In this document: positions 17,561-26,372 of the stretch, one piece after another
Numbering within the stretch: position 1 is the first letter of the stretch
Layout of the letters: the number at the start of each line of letters is the position of its first letter
Assembly: GCF_039521745.1 (NCBI RefSeq)
Contig: NZ_BAAACT010000168.1
Source: Faecalicatena contorta
Lineage (GTDB): Bacteria > Bacillota > Clostridia > Lachnospirales > Lachnospiraceae
DNA: 64,000 nucleotides
Reading direction: 5' to 3' (one strand)
Program-made: the position numbers and the translations under genes
Notes under the pieces: model-generated
The model's database searches: none
What the model was told of the DNA's origin: nothing
The model's input: the letters and a program-made list of their open reading frames with translations, nothing else

Positions 17561-18793
17561 ATGGAGCGATATGAAAAAAGATATGAGATTTTAAAAGAAG
17601 AATCAGGTGAAAAGGGGTTAGACCTGGGGGAAATTAAAGATTTACTAAAGACACAGGTCATTGAACTGCCGTCCTGGGCAGTGGGAAATTCCGGAACCCG
17701 CTATGGCACATTTAAAGATAAGGGGGCAGCAGTTACGATCTGGGATAAGATCGACGACTGTGCGGAAATCCAGAGGTGCCTGGGGATCACGCCGGTTATG
17801 GCAAGCCATGTGTGCTGGGACAAGACTGAGGACGGAAGATTCGGCCCGGTTAGGGAATATGCCGAGGAGAAAGGCATGAAAATCGGTACCGTGCATCCGA
17901 ATACATTTTCCGGGCAGGAGTTCAGGTATGGATCCATGTGTTCGCCGTTGGACTGGGTACGTGAACAGACGAAGGAACACTTTAAAGACTGCGTCAGAAT
18001 GGCGCGGGAGATGGGTTCCCGGACAATCGGGATGTGGGTAGCGGACGGAACCAACTATCCGGGGCAGGATAACCTGAGGGAGCGGAAACACCGCCTGTAT
18101 GAGGGACTGAAGGTTCTGTATGATGCGATGGATGCGGATATGACGCTGCTGCTGGAATATAAACCCTTTGAACCATTCTATTACACGACCGACGTGCAGG
18201 ACTGGGGCACCTCCTATCTGATGTGCAGTAAACTAGGACCTCAGGCAAAGACGTTGGTGGATCTGGGGCATCACCTGCCGGGAACCAATATTGAGCATAT
18301 TATATCCACTCTGCTGGACGAAGGAAAACTGGGAGGATTTCACTTTAACAACCACCGGTACGCGGATGATGATCTGATTCTCGGAACCGTGAACCCGCTG
18401 GAGATCTTCCTGATTTTCAAAGAAATCATCGATGCGGGGATGGACGGCGTTGATAATCAGATTGCCTATATGCTGGATCAGTCCCATAATATTGAAAACA
18501 GCCTGGAAGGCATTATCTACTCTGTCATGAATATTCAGACCGCCTATGCAAAAGCATTACTGATTGACCGTAAGGCTTTGAAAGCTGCCCAGGCGGATCA
18601 CGATGTCGTAAAATGCAACCAGATCATCATGGAGGCATTTGAAACGGATGTGGAGCCGCTGTTGTCCGTTGTCCGTATGGAACTGGGGCTCACGGATACC
18701 GATCCGCTGCGGAATCACCGGGAGAGCGGTTACCATAAAAGGGTGTCTGAGACCAGAGCGGAAGGGATACTGACACTGGGAGGAGGATGCTGA
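17561..18793 (+). CDS. L-rhamnose-isomerase-like TIM-barrel protein
   Basis: A 410-aa TIM-barrel sugar isomerase resembling the Pseudomonas stutzeri-type L-rhamnose isomerase (RhaI), not the E. coli RhaA family. Visible features are GTRYGTFKDKGAA near the N-terminus, EYKPFEPFYY and DLGHHLPGTNIEHI in the barrel, and FHFNNHRYADDDL with the metal-binding His/Asp pattern. It would interconvert an aldose and a ketose in the cytoplasm, followed by the kinase at 19850. The ATG at 17561 has GGAG 6 bases upstream. Its stop overlaps the next start (TGATG). Confidence 0.78.
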   Translation: MERYEKRYEILKEESGEKGLDLGEIKDLLKTQVIELPSWAVGNSGTRYGTFKDKGAAVTIWDKIDDCAEIQRCLGITPVMASHVCWDKTEDGRFGPVREYAEEKGMKIGTVHPNTFSGQEFRYGSMCSPLDWVREQTKEHFKDCVRMAREMGSRTIGMWVADGTNYPGQDNLRERKHRLYEGLKVLYDAMDADMTLLLEYKPFEPFYYTTDVQDWGTSYLMCSKLGPQAKTLVDLGHHLPGTNIEHIISTLLDEGKLGGFHFNNHRYADDDLILGTVNPLEIFLIFKEIIDAGMDGVDNQIAYMLDQSHNIENSLEGIIYSVMNIQTAYAKALLIDRKALKAAQADHDVVKCNQIIMEAFETDVEPLLSVVRMELGLTDTDPLRNHRESGYHKRVSETRAEGILTLGGGC

Positions 18794-19839
18794 TGAACGG
18801 AAGAGAGAGAATTCTGGCGGTTTTAAACCGCCAGGAACCGGACAGAGTCCCTACCTGTGAGTGGGTGCTCTATCCAAAGGTAATGGAGCAGATCTGCAAT
18901 ACGGCAAGCGACCTGGAATTTGTACAGAAAATGGATCTGGACGGGATTGCCGTCGGGCTGGATTCAAAGAATACGGTAATAGATGACCGGCATTTCATTG
19001 ATGAATGGGGAATTACCAGAGTTTCCTATGACGAATATCCGAATCCGGTTGGATTTCCGATCCAGGAATTATCTGATCTGGATACCTATGAGGTGCCGGA
19101 TCCCGATGCGCCGTACCGCTTTAATAAGATTAAAAAAGCAATGGATCTGTTTGGGCAGGAAAAATGTGTAATTGCCAGGGTGCGGGACGTATTTTCACAG
19201 CCCAGGGATCTGATGGGATTTGAAAATTTCCTGGCTGGTTTTTATGAGGAACCGGAGCTTGTCCAGCGCCTGATGGAGATGAGCGTGGAATACTCTGGCA
19301 GAATCTGCGAAAACCTTGCCGGACTTGGTATTGAGGTAATTGTTGTGGGCGATGATATTGCCAACAACCAGGCACTTCTTATGAATCCCGACATGTATAG
19401 GGAACAGGTGCTGCCACACTTTGAAGCACTGGTCAAAAAGGCTAAAAGCCTGGGACTCAAGGTGATCAAACACAGTGACGGAGACTTAAACAGCGTAGTG
19501 GAAGATCTGGTAAACACAGGAATAGACTGCCTGGATCCGATTGACGCAAGAGGAAATATGGATCTCGCTGCATTAAAGGCAAGGTATGGAAACAGGATTG
19601 CATTCAAGGGAAATGTGGATTGTGTGGAAACACTTGTAAACAAGTCAGAAGACCAGGTACGCAGGGAAGTAGCGCGTTGTCTGCTCCAGGGAAGCGTGGG
19701 AGGCGGACACATTATTTCCTCCTCCAACTCCATCCACAGCGGAATAAACCCGCGGAATTACAAGGTTTTTCTGGATGCGGTAAAGGAATTGGGGAGGTAT
19801 CCCTTAGACTTAGAAAAATTAAAGCAAATCGCAGAATAG
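18793..19839 (+). CDS. uroporphyrinogen-decarboxylase-like protein 2 (function unknown)
   Basis: A 348-aa UroD-superfamily TIM barrel starting MNGRERILAVLNRQEPDRVP. The active-site segment is VIKHSDGDLNSV (His-Ser-Asp-Gly-Asp) and the C-terminus contains GGGHIISSSNSIHSG. The tetrapyrrole-binding MRQAGRY segment is absent, so heme synthesis is unlikely. The start at 18793 forms a TGATG overlap with the isomerase stop (RBS GGAGGA), implying translational coupling to sugar isomerisation. It is clearly distinct in sequence from protein 1, so the operon uses two different UroD-like proteins. Confidence 0.8.
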   Translation: MNGRERILAVLNRQEPDRVPTCEWVLYPKVMEQICNTASDLEFVQKMDLDGIAVGLDSKNTVIDDRHFIDEWGITRVSYDEYPNPVGFPIQELSDLDTYEVPDPDAPYRFNKIKKAMDLFGQEKCVIARVRDVFSQPRDLMGFENFLAGFYEEPELVQRLMEMSVEYSGRICENLAGLGIEVIVVGDDIANNQALLMNPDMYREQVLPHFEALVKKAKSLGLKVIKHSDGDLNSVVEDLVNTGIDCLDPIDARGNMDLAALKARYGNRIAFKGNVDCVETLVNKSEDQVRREVARCLLQGSVGGGHIISSSNSIHSGINPRNYKVFLDAVKELGRYPLDLEKLKQIAE

Positions 19840-19849
19840 GGGTGTGTAA

Positions 19850-21322
19850 ATGGGCAGATATTTTGCAGTCGATCTGGGGGCGGAAAGCGGCCGCTGTATT
19901 GCAGGAACCCTGGAAAACGGTATCATAAAACTGGATGAACTGTGGAGGTTTCCAACACAGGGCCTTAAAATCCGGGGGGAATGGAAATGGAATATTTACC
20001 GCTTTTATGAAGAAATATTAAAAGGACTCCGGATTTATGCGGATCAATACGGCCCCGAACTGGATTCGATCGGCGTAGACACCTGGGGCGTAGATTTTGG
20101 CCTGCTGGATAAGAACGGGACACTGATGGGGATCCCATATACATACAGGGATAAAAGGACAGAAGGCACAGACGCCCTGCTGGAGCCAAGGAAAAAAATG
20201 TTATACCGAAAAACCGGAATTCAGTTTCTGGAGTTCAATACACTGAATCAGCTTATTGCAGCCAGGAGGCAGAAAGATACACAGCTCGACCACGCCAGAG
20301 AACTGCTGTTTGTGGGAGATATCCTGCACTATCTGTTGGGAGCCAAGCCTGTTTGCGAATACACAGCGGCCTCCATATCCATGCTGGTAGATACGGTCAA
20401 CCGCAAATGGGATGACGAGATCTTCGAGGCCTACAATATACCGGTAGAACTGCAGTCCCAGATCTCGTTTGCAGGGGACACAGTAGGAACACTCCGGGAC
20501 GATATTGCAGACCAGGCGGGACTAAAACGTGGGATTCCGATCATTACGCCTGCCGTACATGACACGGCAAGTGCAGTAGTAGCGACTCCCGCAGAAGGTG
20601 AAAACTTCGCTTTTATCAGTTCCGGTACATGGTCTCTGGCAGGAATGGAGCTGAAACAGCCCGTAAATAATGAAAAAAGCTTCGCACTCAATATCTCCAA
20701 TTCCGGCGGAGTATTGGGAAAATCTCTGTTCCTAAAAAATATCATGGGACTCTGGATTATTCAGCAATGTAAAAAACAATGGAACCGAAAAGATCCAGGG
20801 CTTAACTACTCCAGAATCGTAGAAGAGGCGCAAAAAGCCCCTAAATTTACGGCGTTTATAGACGTAGACGACAACAGCTTTTTCGCACCGGAAAATATGC
20901 CGGAAGCGATTGTCGAATACCTGAAAAAAACAAATCAGATCCAACTCAAAGAAGACGACATCGGTGCAATCAGCAGGCTGATCTATGAGGGCCTTGCACT
21001 GAAATACAAATATGTTTTAGGGAAGATAGAAGATGCCGCAGAGAAAAAAATCGATGTTGTGCACGTAACCGGAGGCGGTGGAAAGAATACACTGTTAAAT
21101 CAGTTTATAGCCAATGCGCTCCACAAAAAAGTAACGGCAGGCCCGGAAGAATGCACAGCAACCGGTAATCTCCTGATGCAGGCATATGGATGCGGACACG
21201 CCTCCTCACTCACAGAAATACGCAGAATAGTGAAGGATTCCTTCCAAGTGAGAGAATATGTGCCGGAAGATGAGGCAGAGTGGAATCTTGCATACAAAAA
21301 TTTCACAAGATACTGTTTCTAA
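19850..21322 (+). CDS. rhaB: rhamnulokinase-type FGGY sugar kinase
   Basis: A 490-aa FGGY-family carbohydrate kinase most like rhamnulokinase. It has the N-terminal ATPase loop FAVDLGAESGR, the family-typical IGVDTWGVDFGLLD, the sugar-contacting segment PYTYRDKRTEG and a C-terminal nucleotide-binding HVTGGGGKNTLLNQ. It phosphorylates a ketose (L-rhamnulose or similar) at C-1. It closes the operon 10 bp after UroD-like protein 2. No aldolase gene follows, so the last step must be encoded elsewhere. Confidence 0.82.
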   Translation: MGRYFAVDLGAESGRCIAGTLENGIIKLDELWRFPTQGLKIRGEWKWNIYRFYEEILKGLRIYADQYGPELDSIGVDTWGVDFGLLDKNGTLMGIPYTYRDKRTEGTDALLEPRKKMLYRKTGIQFLEFNTLNQLIAARRQKDTQLDHARELLFVGDILHYLLGAKPVCEYTAASISMLVDTVNRKWDDEIFEAYNIPVELQSQISFAGDTVGTLRDDIADQAGLKRGIPIITPAVHDTASAVVATPAEGENFAFISSGTWSLAGMELKQPVNNEKSFALNISNSGGVLGKSLFLKNIMGLWIIQQCKKQWNRKDPGLNYSRIVEEAQKAPKFTAFIDVDDNSFFAPENMPEAIVEYLKKTNQIQLKEDDIGAISRLIYEGLALKYKYVLGKIEDAAEKKIDVVHVTGGGGKNTLLNQFIANALHKKVTAGPEECTATGNLLMQAYGCGHASSLTEIRRIVKDSFQVREYVPEDEAEWNLAYKNFTRYCF

Positions 21323-21734
21323 AACAAACAAAGAACCGGACATAAATCCCATCCGCTGCCCCGTAAAATCTCCCGGACGGAATATCGTTTTCACCTGCCG
21401 GCCGGATGAACCAGCCTGCAGCAAGATGGAACAGAGCTATGCTTACGCCTGCATCTCGTCCCGTCTTGCTGCAGGCGTTTCTTCCTGTATAGAAAAACAA
21501 AAGATTGTGCAATAAGTAGTAATGTCTTATAATAAAAGCAGTAAAAAATTTGTCTGATAAAGAGAATGATTATTGTACAATAGAAGAACCGAGAATACTA
21601 TGTATCAATTATCTTGATGTGAACAAAGATATCGGGGCAATGATCGGACAAGCACACGGAAGATAATCTGTACGAGTTGACAAATGAACGGGCTGGGGAA
21701 AAGACTCTGTTTCGGCTGAAACCGTATCTTTAGT
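21323..21734. other. gene-free stretch with a long-loop inverted repeat
   Basis: No gene is seen. GCCTGCAGCAAGA (21414-21426) is the exact reverse complement of 21464-21476, with a 37-base loop and a short T-rich tail, and is the likely end of the kinase transcript. A small palindrome ATTGTACAAT lies near 21573. The rest shows nothing recognisable. Confidence 0.55.
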
Positions 21735-21763
21735 TTGACTTTTGTCCGGAAATATATTACAAC
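21735..21763 (+). promoter_or_regulatory. promoter of the second LacI-type regulator
   Basis: TTGACT (21735-21740), 17-bp spacer, TACAAC (21758-21763), about 45 bp before the regulator start codon. Confidence 0.45.
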
Positions 21764-21809
21764 TAGAATTAAGCAGAGCTTAAAAATACAGAGGAAAGGA
21801 GGATTGATG

Positions 21810-22790
21810 ATGGCAAGTATCAGAGATGTTGCAAAAAAGGCAAACGTAGGCCCGACAACGGTCTCACGGGTTCTGAACAACAGTGGCTATGTATCCGATG
21901 AGACCCGCCAGAAGATAGAAGCAGCCATGCGTGAACTGGATTACACGCCCAACGAGCTGGCGCGCAATTTATTTCACAAGAAAACAGGGATTATCGCCGT
22001 ATTAGTTCCCACGGTTGCACACCCGTTTTTTGCTGAATTTGTAGAATATGTGGAAGCAGAGCTGTATAACTGCGGCTACAAGACCATGCTGTGCAATACC
22101 GTGAAAGAAGAAAATGCGGAACTTGAATATCTGGATATGTTGAACCGTCATATTGTAGACGGCGTGATCACAGGTGTACACTCACTTGATGTGGAGGAAT
22201 ATCTCAAGATCCACAAGCCGATTGTGGCGCTTGACCGCTACCTGGGCGAAGATATCCCTGTGGTGGCAGTGAACCATAAAAGAGGCGGCAGACTGGCGGC
22301 AGAAGAGCTGATCAGAAGCGGCTGCAAGTCCGTACTGCATTTCCGCGGCGCGCAGGAAGTTGAGTCACCATACCATGACAGACATTATGAATTCGAAAGG
22401 ATTATGAAAAAGAACCATGTGAAGACATATTCCTATGAACTGGAATGGAACCGTTTTGACGCCTTATATTATAAAAAGGCAGTCGAGTCAGTTTTTGAAA
22501 TGGGAATAGATTTTGACGGAGTATTCGGAGTTGACCAGCTGGCGATAGGTTATATGAATGAAGCGATCAGAAGGCATAAAAAGGTACCGGGAGATGTGAA
22601 GATTGTGGCTTATGACGGTACATACCTGACGGGAATCGTAGAACCGCAGGTGACGGCCGTTGCACAGCCTATGGAAGCGTTGGCCAGGGAATCCGTGCGC
22701 CTGATGGCAAGGCTGGTAAATGGAAAGACTTACAAAAATAAGCAGGTTTTATTAGAGGTAGAGCTTAAAAAAGGCAAGACAACTGTATAG
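21810..22790 (+). CDS. LacI-family transcriptional regulator of the fructan-type locus
   Basis: A 326-aa LacI/GalR-type repressor: helix-turn-helix ASIRDVAKKANVGPTTVSRVLN (first 20 residues of the fold), then a sugar-binding-type effector domain. AAAGGAGG lies 7 bases before the ATG at 21810; an adjacent ATG at 21807 is also possible. It directly precedes a promoter region with two TGGAACGGGTTCCA palindromes and the transporter/GH172/GH32 genes, so it probably represses them and responds to a fructose-containing sugar (inference). Confidence 0.88.
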   Translation: MASIRDVAKKANVGPTTVSRVLNNSGYVSDETRQKIEAAMRELDYTPNELARNLFHKKTGIIAVLVPTVAHPFFAEFVEYVEAELYNCGYKTMLCNTVKEENAELEYLDMLNRHIVDGVITGVHSLDVEEYLKIHKPIVALDRYLGEDIPVVAVNHKRGGRLAAEELIRSGCKSVLHFRGAQEVESPYHDRHYEFERIMKKNHVKTYSYELEWNRFDALYYKKAVESVFEMGIDFDGVFGVDQLAIGYMNEAIRRHKKVPGDVKIVAYDGTYLTGIVEPQVTAVAQPMEALARESVRLMARLVNGKTYKNKQVLLEVELKKGKTTV

Positions 22791-22874
22791 TAAGTTCATT
22801 GTGAAAGGTGTACAAAATAAAATCATAATCTTTTGTAGTAATAAACAAAAAAACAGTGAATTTAAAAAATAAGG

Positions 22875-22902
22875 TTGACTTTTTTAATTGGAGTTATATA
22901 AT
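22875..22902 (+). promoter_or_regulatory. promoter of the ABC/GH172/GH32 operon
   Basis: TTGACT (22875-22880), 16-bp spacer, TATAAT (22897-22902). The predicted start site near 22909 leaves an untranslated leader of about 170 bases containing both operators. Confidence 0.6.
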
Positions 22903-22960
22903 GGGCTTAAAGTAATCAACAGGTGTACATCCTAGAAAACTTATTTTTTTTGCCGCATTG

Positions 22961-23035
22961 TGGAACGGGTTCCATGATGCGGCGCGGAACAAGCTGAGGT
23001 ATTTTTTTTAAACAATGTGGAACGGGTTCCACATT
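22961..23035. promoter_or_regulatory. two LacI-type operators
   Basis: TGGAACGGGTTCCA occurs at 22961-22974 and 23019-23032, 58 bp apart. The second copy is part of a longer perfect palindrome (23014-23035, arms AATGTGGAAC and GTTCCACATT). The CG-centred dyad is typical of LacI-family sites. The neighbouring regulator (21810-22790) is the obvious candidate. Both lie downstream of the promoter, fitting roadblock or loop repression. Confidence 0.7.
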
Positions 23036-23076
23036 GGAAACAAAAAAACAGTATTCGTAATACAAGGAGGAGCATT

Positions 23077-24405
23077 ATGAAGAAAAGAACTTTAAAAAAA
23101 CTGTTGTCAGCTGTTATGGCCGGTACGATGGCTGTGGGATTGCTTGCAGGATGTTCAGGCGGCAAGGAGGCGGCGTCGAAGGCAGAGTCAGAGGGAGGAG
23201 CAACGACGATTAAGTTCGGCATCCATGTGGCGAATCCCCAGGAGCAGGAAGCTGTTACATACAACATTGTGCAGGCATTTAACGAGAAGTATGATGGAAA
23301 ATATAAGGTGGAGTTTGAGGCTTCCGATAAAGAGTCCCATTCCAAGAACATGAAGCTGGAAGCTTCCGACGGAACACTTCCGCAGATCTTCTGGCTGGAT
23401 GCCAGCGAGGCGCCGGAATACAGTGACTCGGGCGTACTGATGGATTTATCGGATTTCTTATCCGAGAATTCTGATATCCAGACAGCCCTTGGCGGCATGG
23501 AAAATGCATTCCAGGATGACAGCGGGCAGTATGGACTGCCTTACCAGTGTAATGTCCAGGGAATCTTTTACAACAAGGACCTGTTTGATAAGGCAGGGGT
23601 TGAGTATCCTACGAACGACACTACATACGAAGAATTCATTGAGATGATCAAAAAGCTGAAAGAGAGCGGCGTGACTCCGCTGTCAATCGGAAGCAAAAAC
23701 AGTGCATACGCAATGTGGGAGTTCAACGAGACGCTTGCCAGATATGGATGGTCGGAGAATATTGACAGCATTCTTTCAGGAGAGAAGAAATTTAATAATG
23801 AAGACCTGAACGCTTGTTTTGAAAAGTTAAAAGGAATCGCGGATGCAGGTGCATTTCCGGAAAATATGGCTACCATCGAATACTTTGACGCGAAGCAGCT
23901 CTTTAACGAAGGCAAGGCGGCAATGTTTGGCACCGGCCAGTGGGACTGTGCGGAATTTGATGAAAATATCGGCGAAAAGGTAGGTTTCTGGGGGGGACCC
24001 AAATTTACAGATACGGACTACAACCAGGATATTGCAATGAAGGTTCCGTCCGCACCGATTGTTGTAAATGCAGAGGTTGCAGACGATGACGCAGTGAAAG
24101 AGGCGGTTTACGAGTTCCTGAAATTCTACTATGGAGAAGATGCAGCAAAGATTTCCTATGAAGGTTCTATTTTCCCGGCAACAAACTATTCCGAAGTTGC
24201 CGCAACGGACACACAATATTCCATGAATGCGATGCTGGAAGCCCTGGGGGCAGGATGGGAGAGCCCGGAGGCAGCGCCGGATCTGACTGTGGTATCCGCA
24301 GTACAGGAGGCCCTTTACAATTCTATGTTTGGTGTGATGCAGGGAACATATGAGCCCTCCGAAGCCCTGGATAAGATTGACGAGGCTCTGTCCTACAGTA
24401 AATAA
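23077..24405 (+). CDS. carbohydrate ABC transporter substrate-binding lipoprotein (family 1)
   Basis: A 442-aa extracellular solute-binding protein of the oligosaccharide type (SBP_bac_1). The signal peptide ends in the lipobox LLAGC; a short Gly/Ser-rich linker follows. Conserved receptor features include TLPQIFWLDASEAP, YGLPYQCNVQGIFYNKDLFDKAG and AMFGTGQW. Such receptors bind di- to oligosaccharides. Next to GH172 and GH32 genes the ligand is probably a fructo-oligosaccharide or difructose anhydride. Start decided by AAGGAGG at 23064-23070. Confidence 0.9.
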   Translation: MKKRTLKKLLSAVMAGTMAVGLLAGCSGGKEAASKAESEGGATTIKFGIHVANPQEQEAVTYNIVQAFNEKYDGKYKVEFEASDKESHSKNMKLEASDGTLPQIFWLDASEAPEYSDSGVLMDLSDFLSENSDIQTALGGMENAFQDDSGQYGLPYQCNVQGIFYNKDLFDKAGVEYPTNDTTYEEFIEMIKKLKESGVTPLSIGSKNSAYAMWEFNETLARYGWSENIDSILSGEKKFNNEDLNACFEKLKGIADAGAFPENMATIEYFDAKQLFNEGKAAMFGTGQWDCAEFDENIGEKVGFWGGPKFTDTDYNQDIAMKVPSAPIVVNAEVADDDAVKEAVYEFLKFYYGEDAAKISYEGSIFPATNYSEVAATDTQYSMNAMLEALGAGWESPEAAPDLTVVSAVQEALYNSMFGVMQGTYEPSEALDKIDEALSYSK

Positions 24406-24429
24406 TGAAACAGATCCATACGAGGAAAG

Positions 24430-24465
24430 CCGGAGCCCCAGCCGTGAATGCGGCGGGGCTGCCGG
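24430..24465. terminator. intercistronic hairpin after the receptor gene
   Basis: CCGG plus AGCCCC-a-GCCG (from 24430) pairs with CGGC-g-GGGCT plus CCGG (to 24465), loop TGAATG. There is no T run. It is typical of mRNA-stabilising hairpins that keep receptor expression above that of the permeases. Confidence 0.5.
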
Positions 24466-24473
24466 GTGGATTA

Positions 24474-24490
24474 TTTTACGATGTACTGGT
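24474..24490 (+). repeat. 17-bp dispersed repeat, copy 1
   Basis: TTTTACGATGTACTGGT, 16 of 17 bases identical to 52142-52158. It lies between a sugar receptor gene and its permease gene. Confidence 0.5.
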
Positions 24491-24541
24491 AACAGTTCAG
24501 GCAGGCCTGAGCTATTGCGAATTCTATGATTGGAGAAGGAT

Positions 24542-25414
24542 ATGCGCTGGTTAAGTAAAAGAAGATATAAAATAGGCCTTCTGATCCCGACACTGCTTGT
24601 CTATAGTGTGTTCATTGTCCTGCCGATTGTGATTGCGGTTGGATACAGCTTTACAAAGTATTCCGGCATTGGTAAGGCAAGGTTCCAGGGATTTCAGAAT
24701 TATATCAGGCTGTTTCAGGATAATGTGTTTTGGATTTCACTGAAGAATACGATGATTATTTTCATACTGGCATTTATCCTGCTGCTGACATTATCATTTT
24801 TCATAGCACTGCTTTTAAACAACCGGTTGAAAGGAACCGATTTTTCGAAAGCGCTCATATTTTCCCCGGCAATTATTGCGCCCATTATTGTTGGTATTAT
24901 ATGGGTATATATTCTGGACCCGAATATTGGGGTCATTAACAATATTCTGGACGCGGTGGGGGCATCGGCGCTGAAGCACAAATGGATCGGCGGGGAGACA
25001 TTTTCGCCATACAGCATCGCAATCATTTATTTCTGGCAGCAGCTCGGATATCTGGTGACCATTTTTATTGCCGGTCTGAAAATGATTCCGGAAGACGTGC
25101 TTGAGGCAGTGAAGATTGACGGTGCAAGCGGTGTGCAGAAGGTCCGCTATGTTATCATTCCCATGATGCGCACAACGATCTCGACGGTATCAGTCCTGAT
25201 TATAACCGGCGTATTCAAAATCTTTGAAATCGTTCAGCAGACAACAGGCGGAGGCCCGAACCACCTGTCGGAGACACTGGTAACCTACAGTTACTCTATG
25301 ACATTCTCCAGCAGTGATTACGGCTATGGGATGTCTCTGGCTACGATAACCTTTTTGCTGTCACTTTTGATTACGGGGATTTACTCATTCCTGACCAGAG
25401 AGAAAGAGAGGTAG
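24542..25414 (+). CDS. carbohydrate ABC transporter permease (MalF type)
   Basis: A 290-aa permease of the binding-protein-dependent family (BPD_transp_1), with about six membrane segments. The cytoplasmic EAA loop reads EAVKIDGASGVQKVRYVIIPMM. The ATG at 24542 follows GGAGAAGG. It works with the next gene product. No ATPase is encoded in this operon, so a shared MsmK/UgpC-type ATPase encoded elsewhere is expected, as known for many Firmicute oligosaccharide transporters. Confidence 0.9.
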   Translation: MRWLSKRRYKIGLLIPTLLVYSVFIVLPIVIAVGYSFTKYSGIGKARFQGFQNYIRLFQDNVFWISLKNTMIIFILAFILLLTLSFFIALLLNNRLKGTDFSKALIFSPAIIAPIIVGIIWVYILDPNIGVINNILDAVGASALKHKWIGGETFSPYSIAIIYFWQQLGYLVTIFIAGLKMIPEDVLEAVKIDGASGVQKVRYVIIPMMRTTISTVSVLIITGVFKIFEIVQQTTGGGPNHLSETLVTYSYSMTFSSSDYGYGMSLATITFLLSLLITGIYSFLTREKER

Positions 25415-25421
25415 CAGGATT

Positions 25422-26252
25422 ATGATCAATAAAAAGAAGAAGACAGCCATGTATATCCTGATGGTTTTGATTACGCTGATGGTTGTATTTCCGTTTATCT
25501 GGATGCTGGTGCTTTCCTTTAAAACAAATTCTGAAATATTGTCCGCACCGCTTTCTCTGCCGAAAAGCCTGAACCTGGAAAACTACAGCAATGCGTTTAA
25601 AACTTTGGATTTTCTGCAGCTTTATGGGAATACATTATTTGTATGTGTGATATCATTGGTTATCGAATTGATTATTACCTTTTTCAGTTCCTTTGTGATC
25701 TCCAGAATGGAATTTAAGAATAAAAAGATTGTTTCCTTAATATATGGGTTTCTGATCATGGGACTTTCGATCTCACCCTTTATTCTGCTCTTTCCGGTAT
25801 ACAAAATCAATGTATTCTTCGGATTAAGGGGAAAGCTGGCGCTGATATTCCCATATGTGGCAACGTCCATATCCTTCAACACGCTGCTGCTGGTGGGATA
25901 CCTGAAGTCGCTTCCGACGGAGATTGATGAGGCCGCCGTGATTGACGGATGCAGCATCTGGGATCTGATGCTGAAGGTGATTCTTCCCATGGCAAAACCG
26001 GTCATTGCAACGATTGTAATCTTTAACGTGCTGTATATCTGGAATGAGTTTCCATTTGCATCTGTTATGTTAAGAGACATTTCAGATTATACGCTTTCCA
26101 TGGGGGCTTCCTTCTTTAAGGGAACCTATACGGTGGATTATGGCGGGATTGTAGCGTCCAGTGTGCTGATTATTATACCGGAGCTGATCTTCTATGGCAT
26201 CTTCCAGAAGAATATTGTAGAGGGTATGACGGCCGGGGCCGTAAAAGGTTAA
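25422..26252 (+). CDS. carbohydrate ABC transporter permease (MalG type)
   Basis: A 276-aa BPD_transp_1 permease with about six membrane segments and an EAA loop (EIDEAAVIDGCSIWDLMLKVILPMAKP). The C-terminus FQKNIVEGMTAGAVKG is the classic MalG-type ending that contacts the ATPase. It follows the first permease by 7 bp. Confidence 0.9.
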   Translation: MINKKKKTAMYILMVLITLMVVFPFIWMLVLSFKTNSEILSAPLSLPKSLNLENYSNAFKTLDFLQLYGNTLFVCVISLVIELIITFFSSFVISRMEFKNKKIVSLIYGFLIMGLSISPFILLFPVYKINVFFGLRGKLALIFPYVATSISFNTLLLVGYLKSLPTEIDEAAVIDGCSIWDLMLKVILPMAKPVIATIVIFNVLYIWNEFPFASVMLRDISDYTLSMGASFFKGTYTVDYGGIVASSVLIIIPELIFYGIFQKNIVEGMTAGAVKG

Positions 26253-26372
26253 GCCGGGAGAGTTAAATTGCAGGCTTCTGACACATATACACACGGTTTG
26301 TGCAGTAAACGGGCAGATCTGTGCGGGCTGTTGTGAATCAATATAATATGAAAAAAATTAGGAGGAGATATC

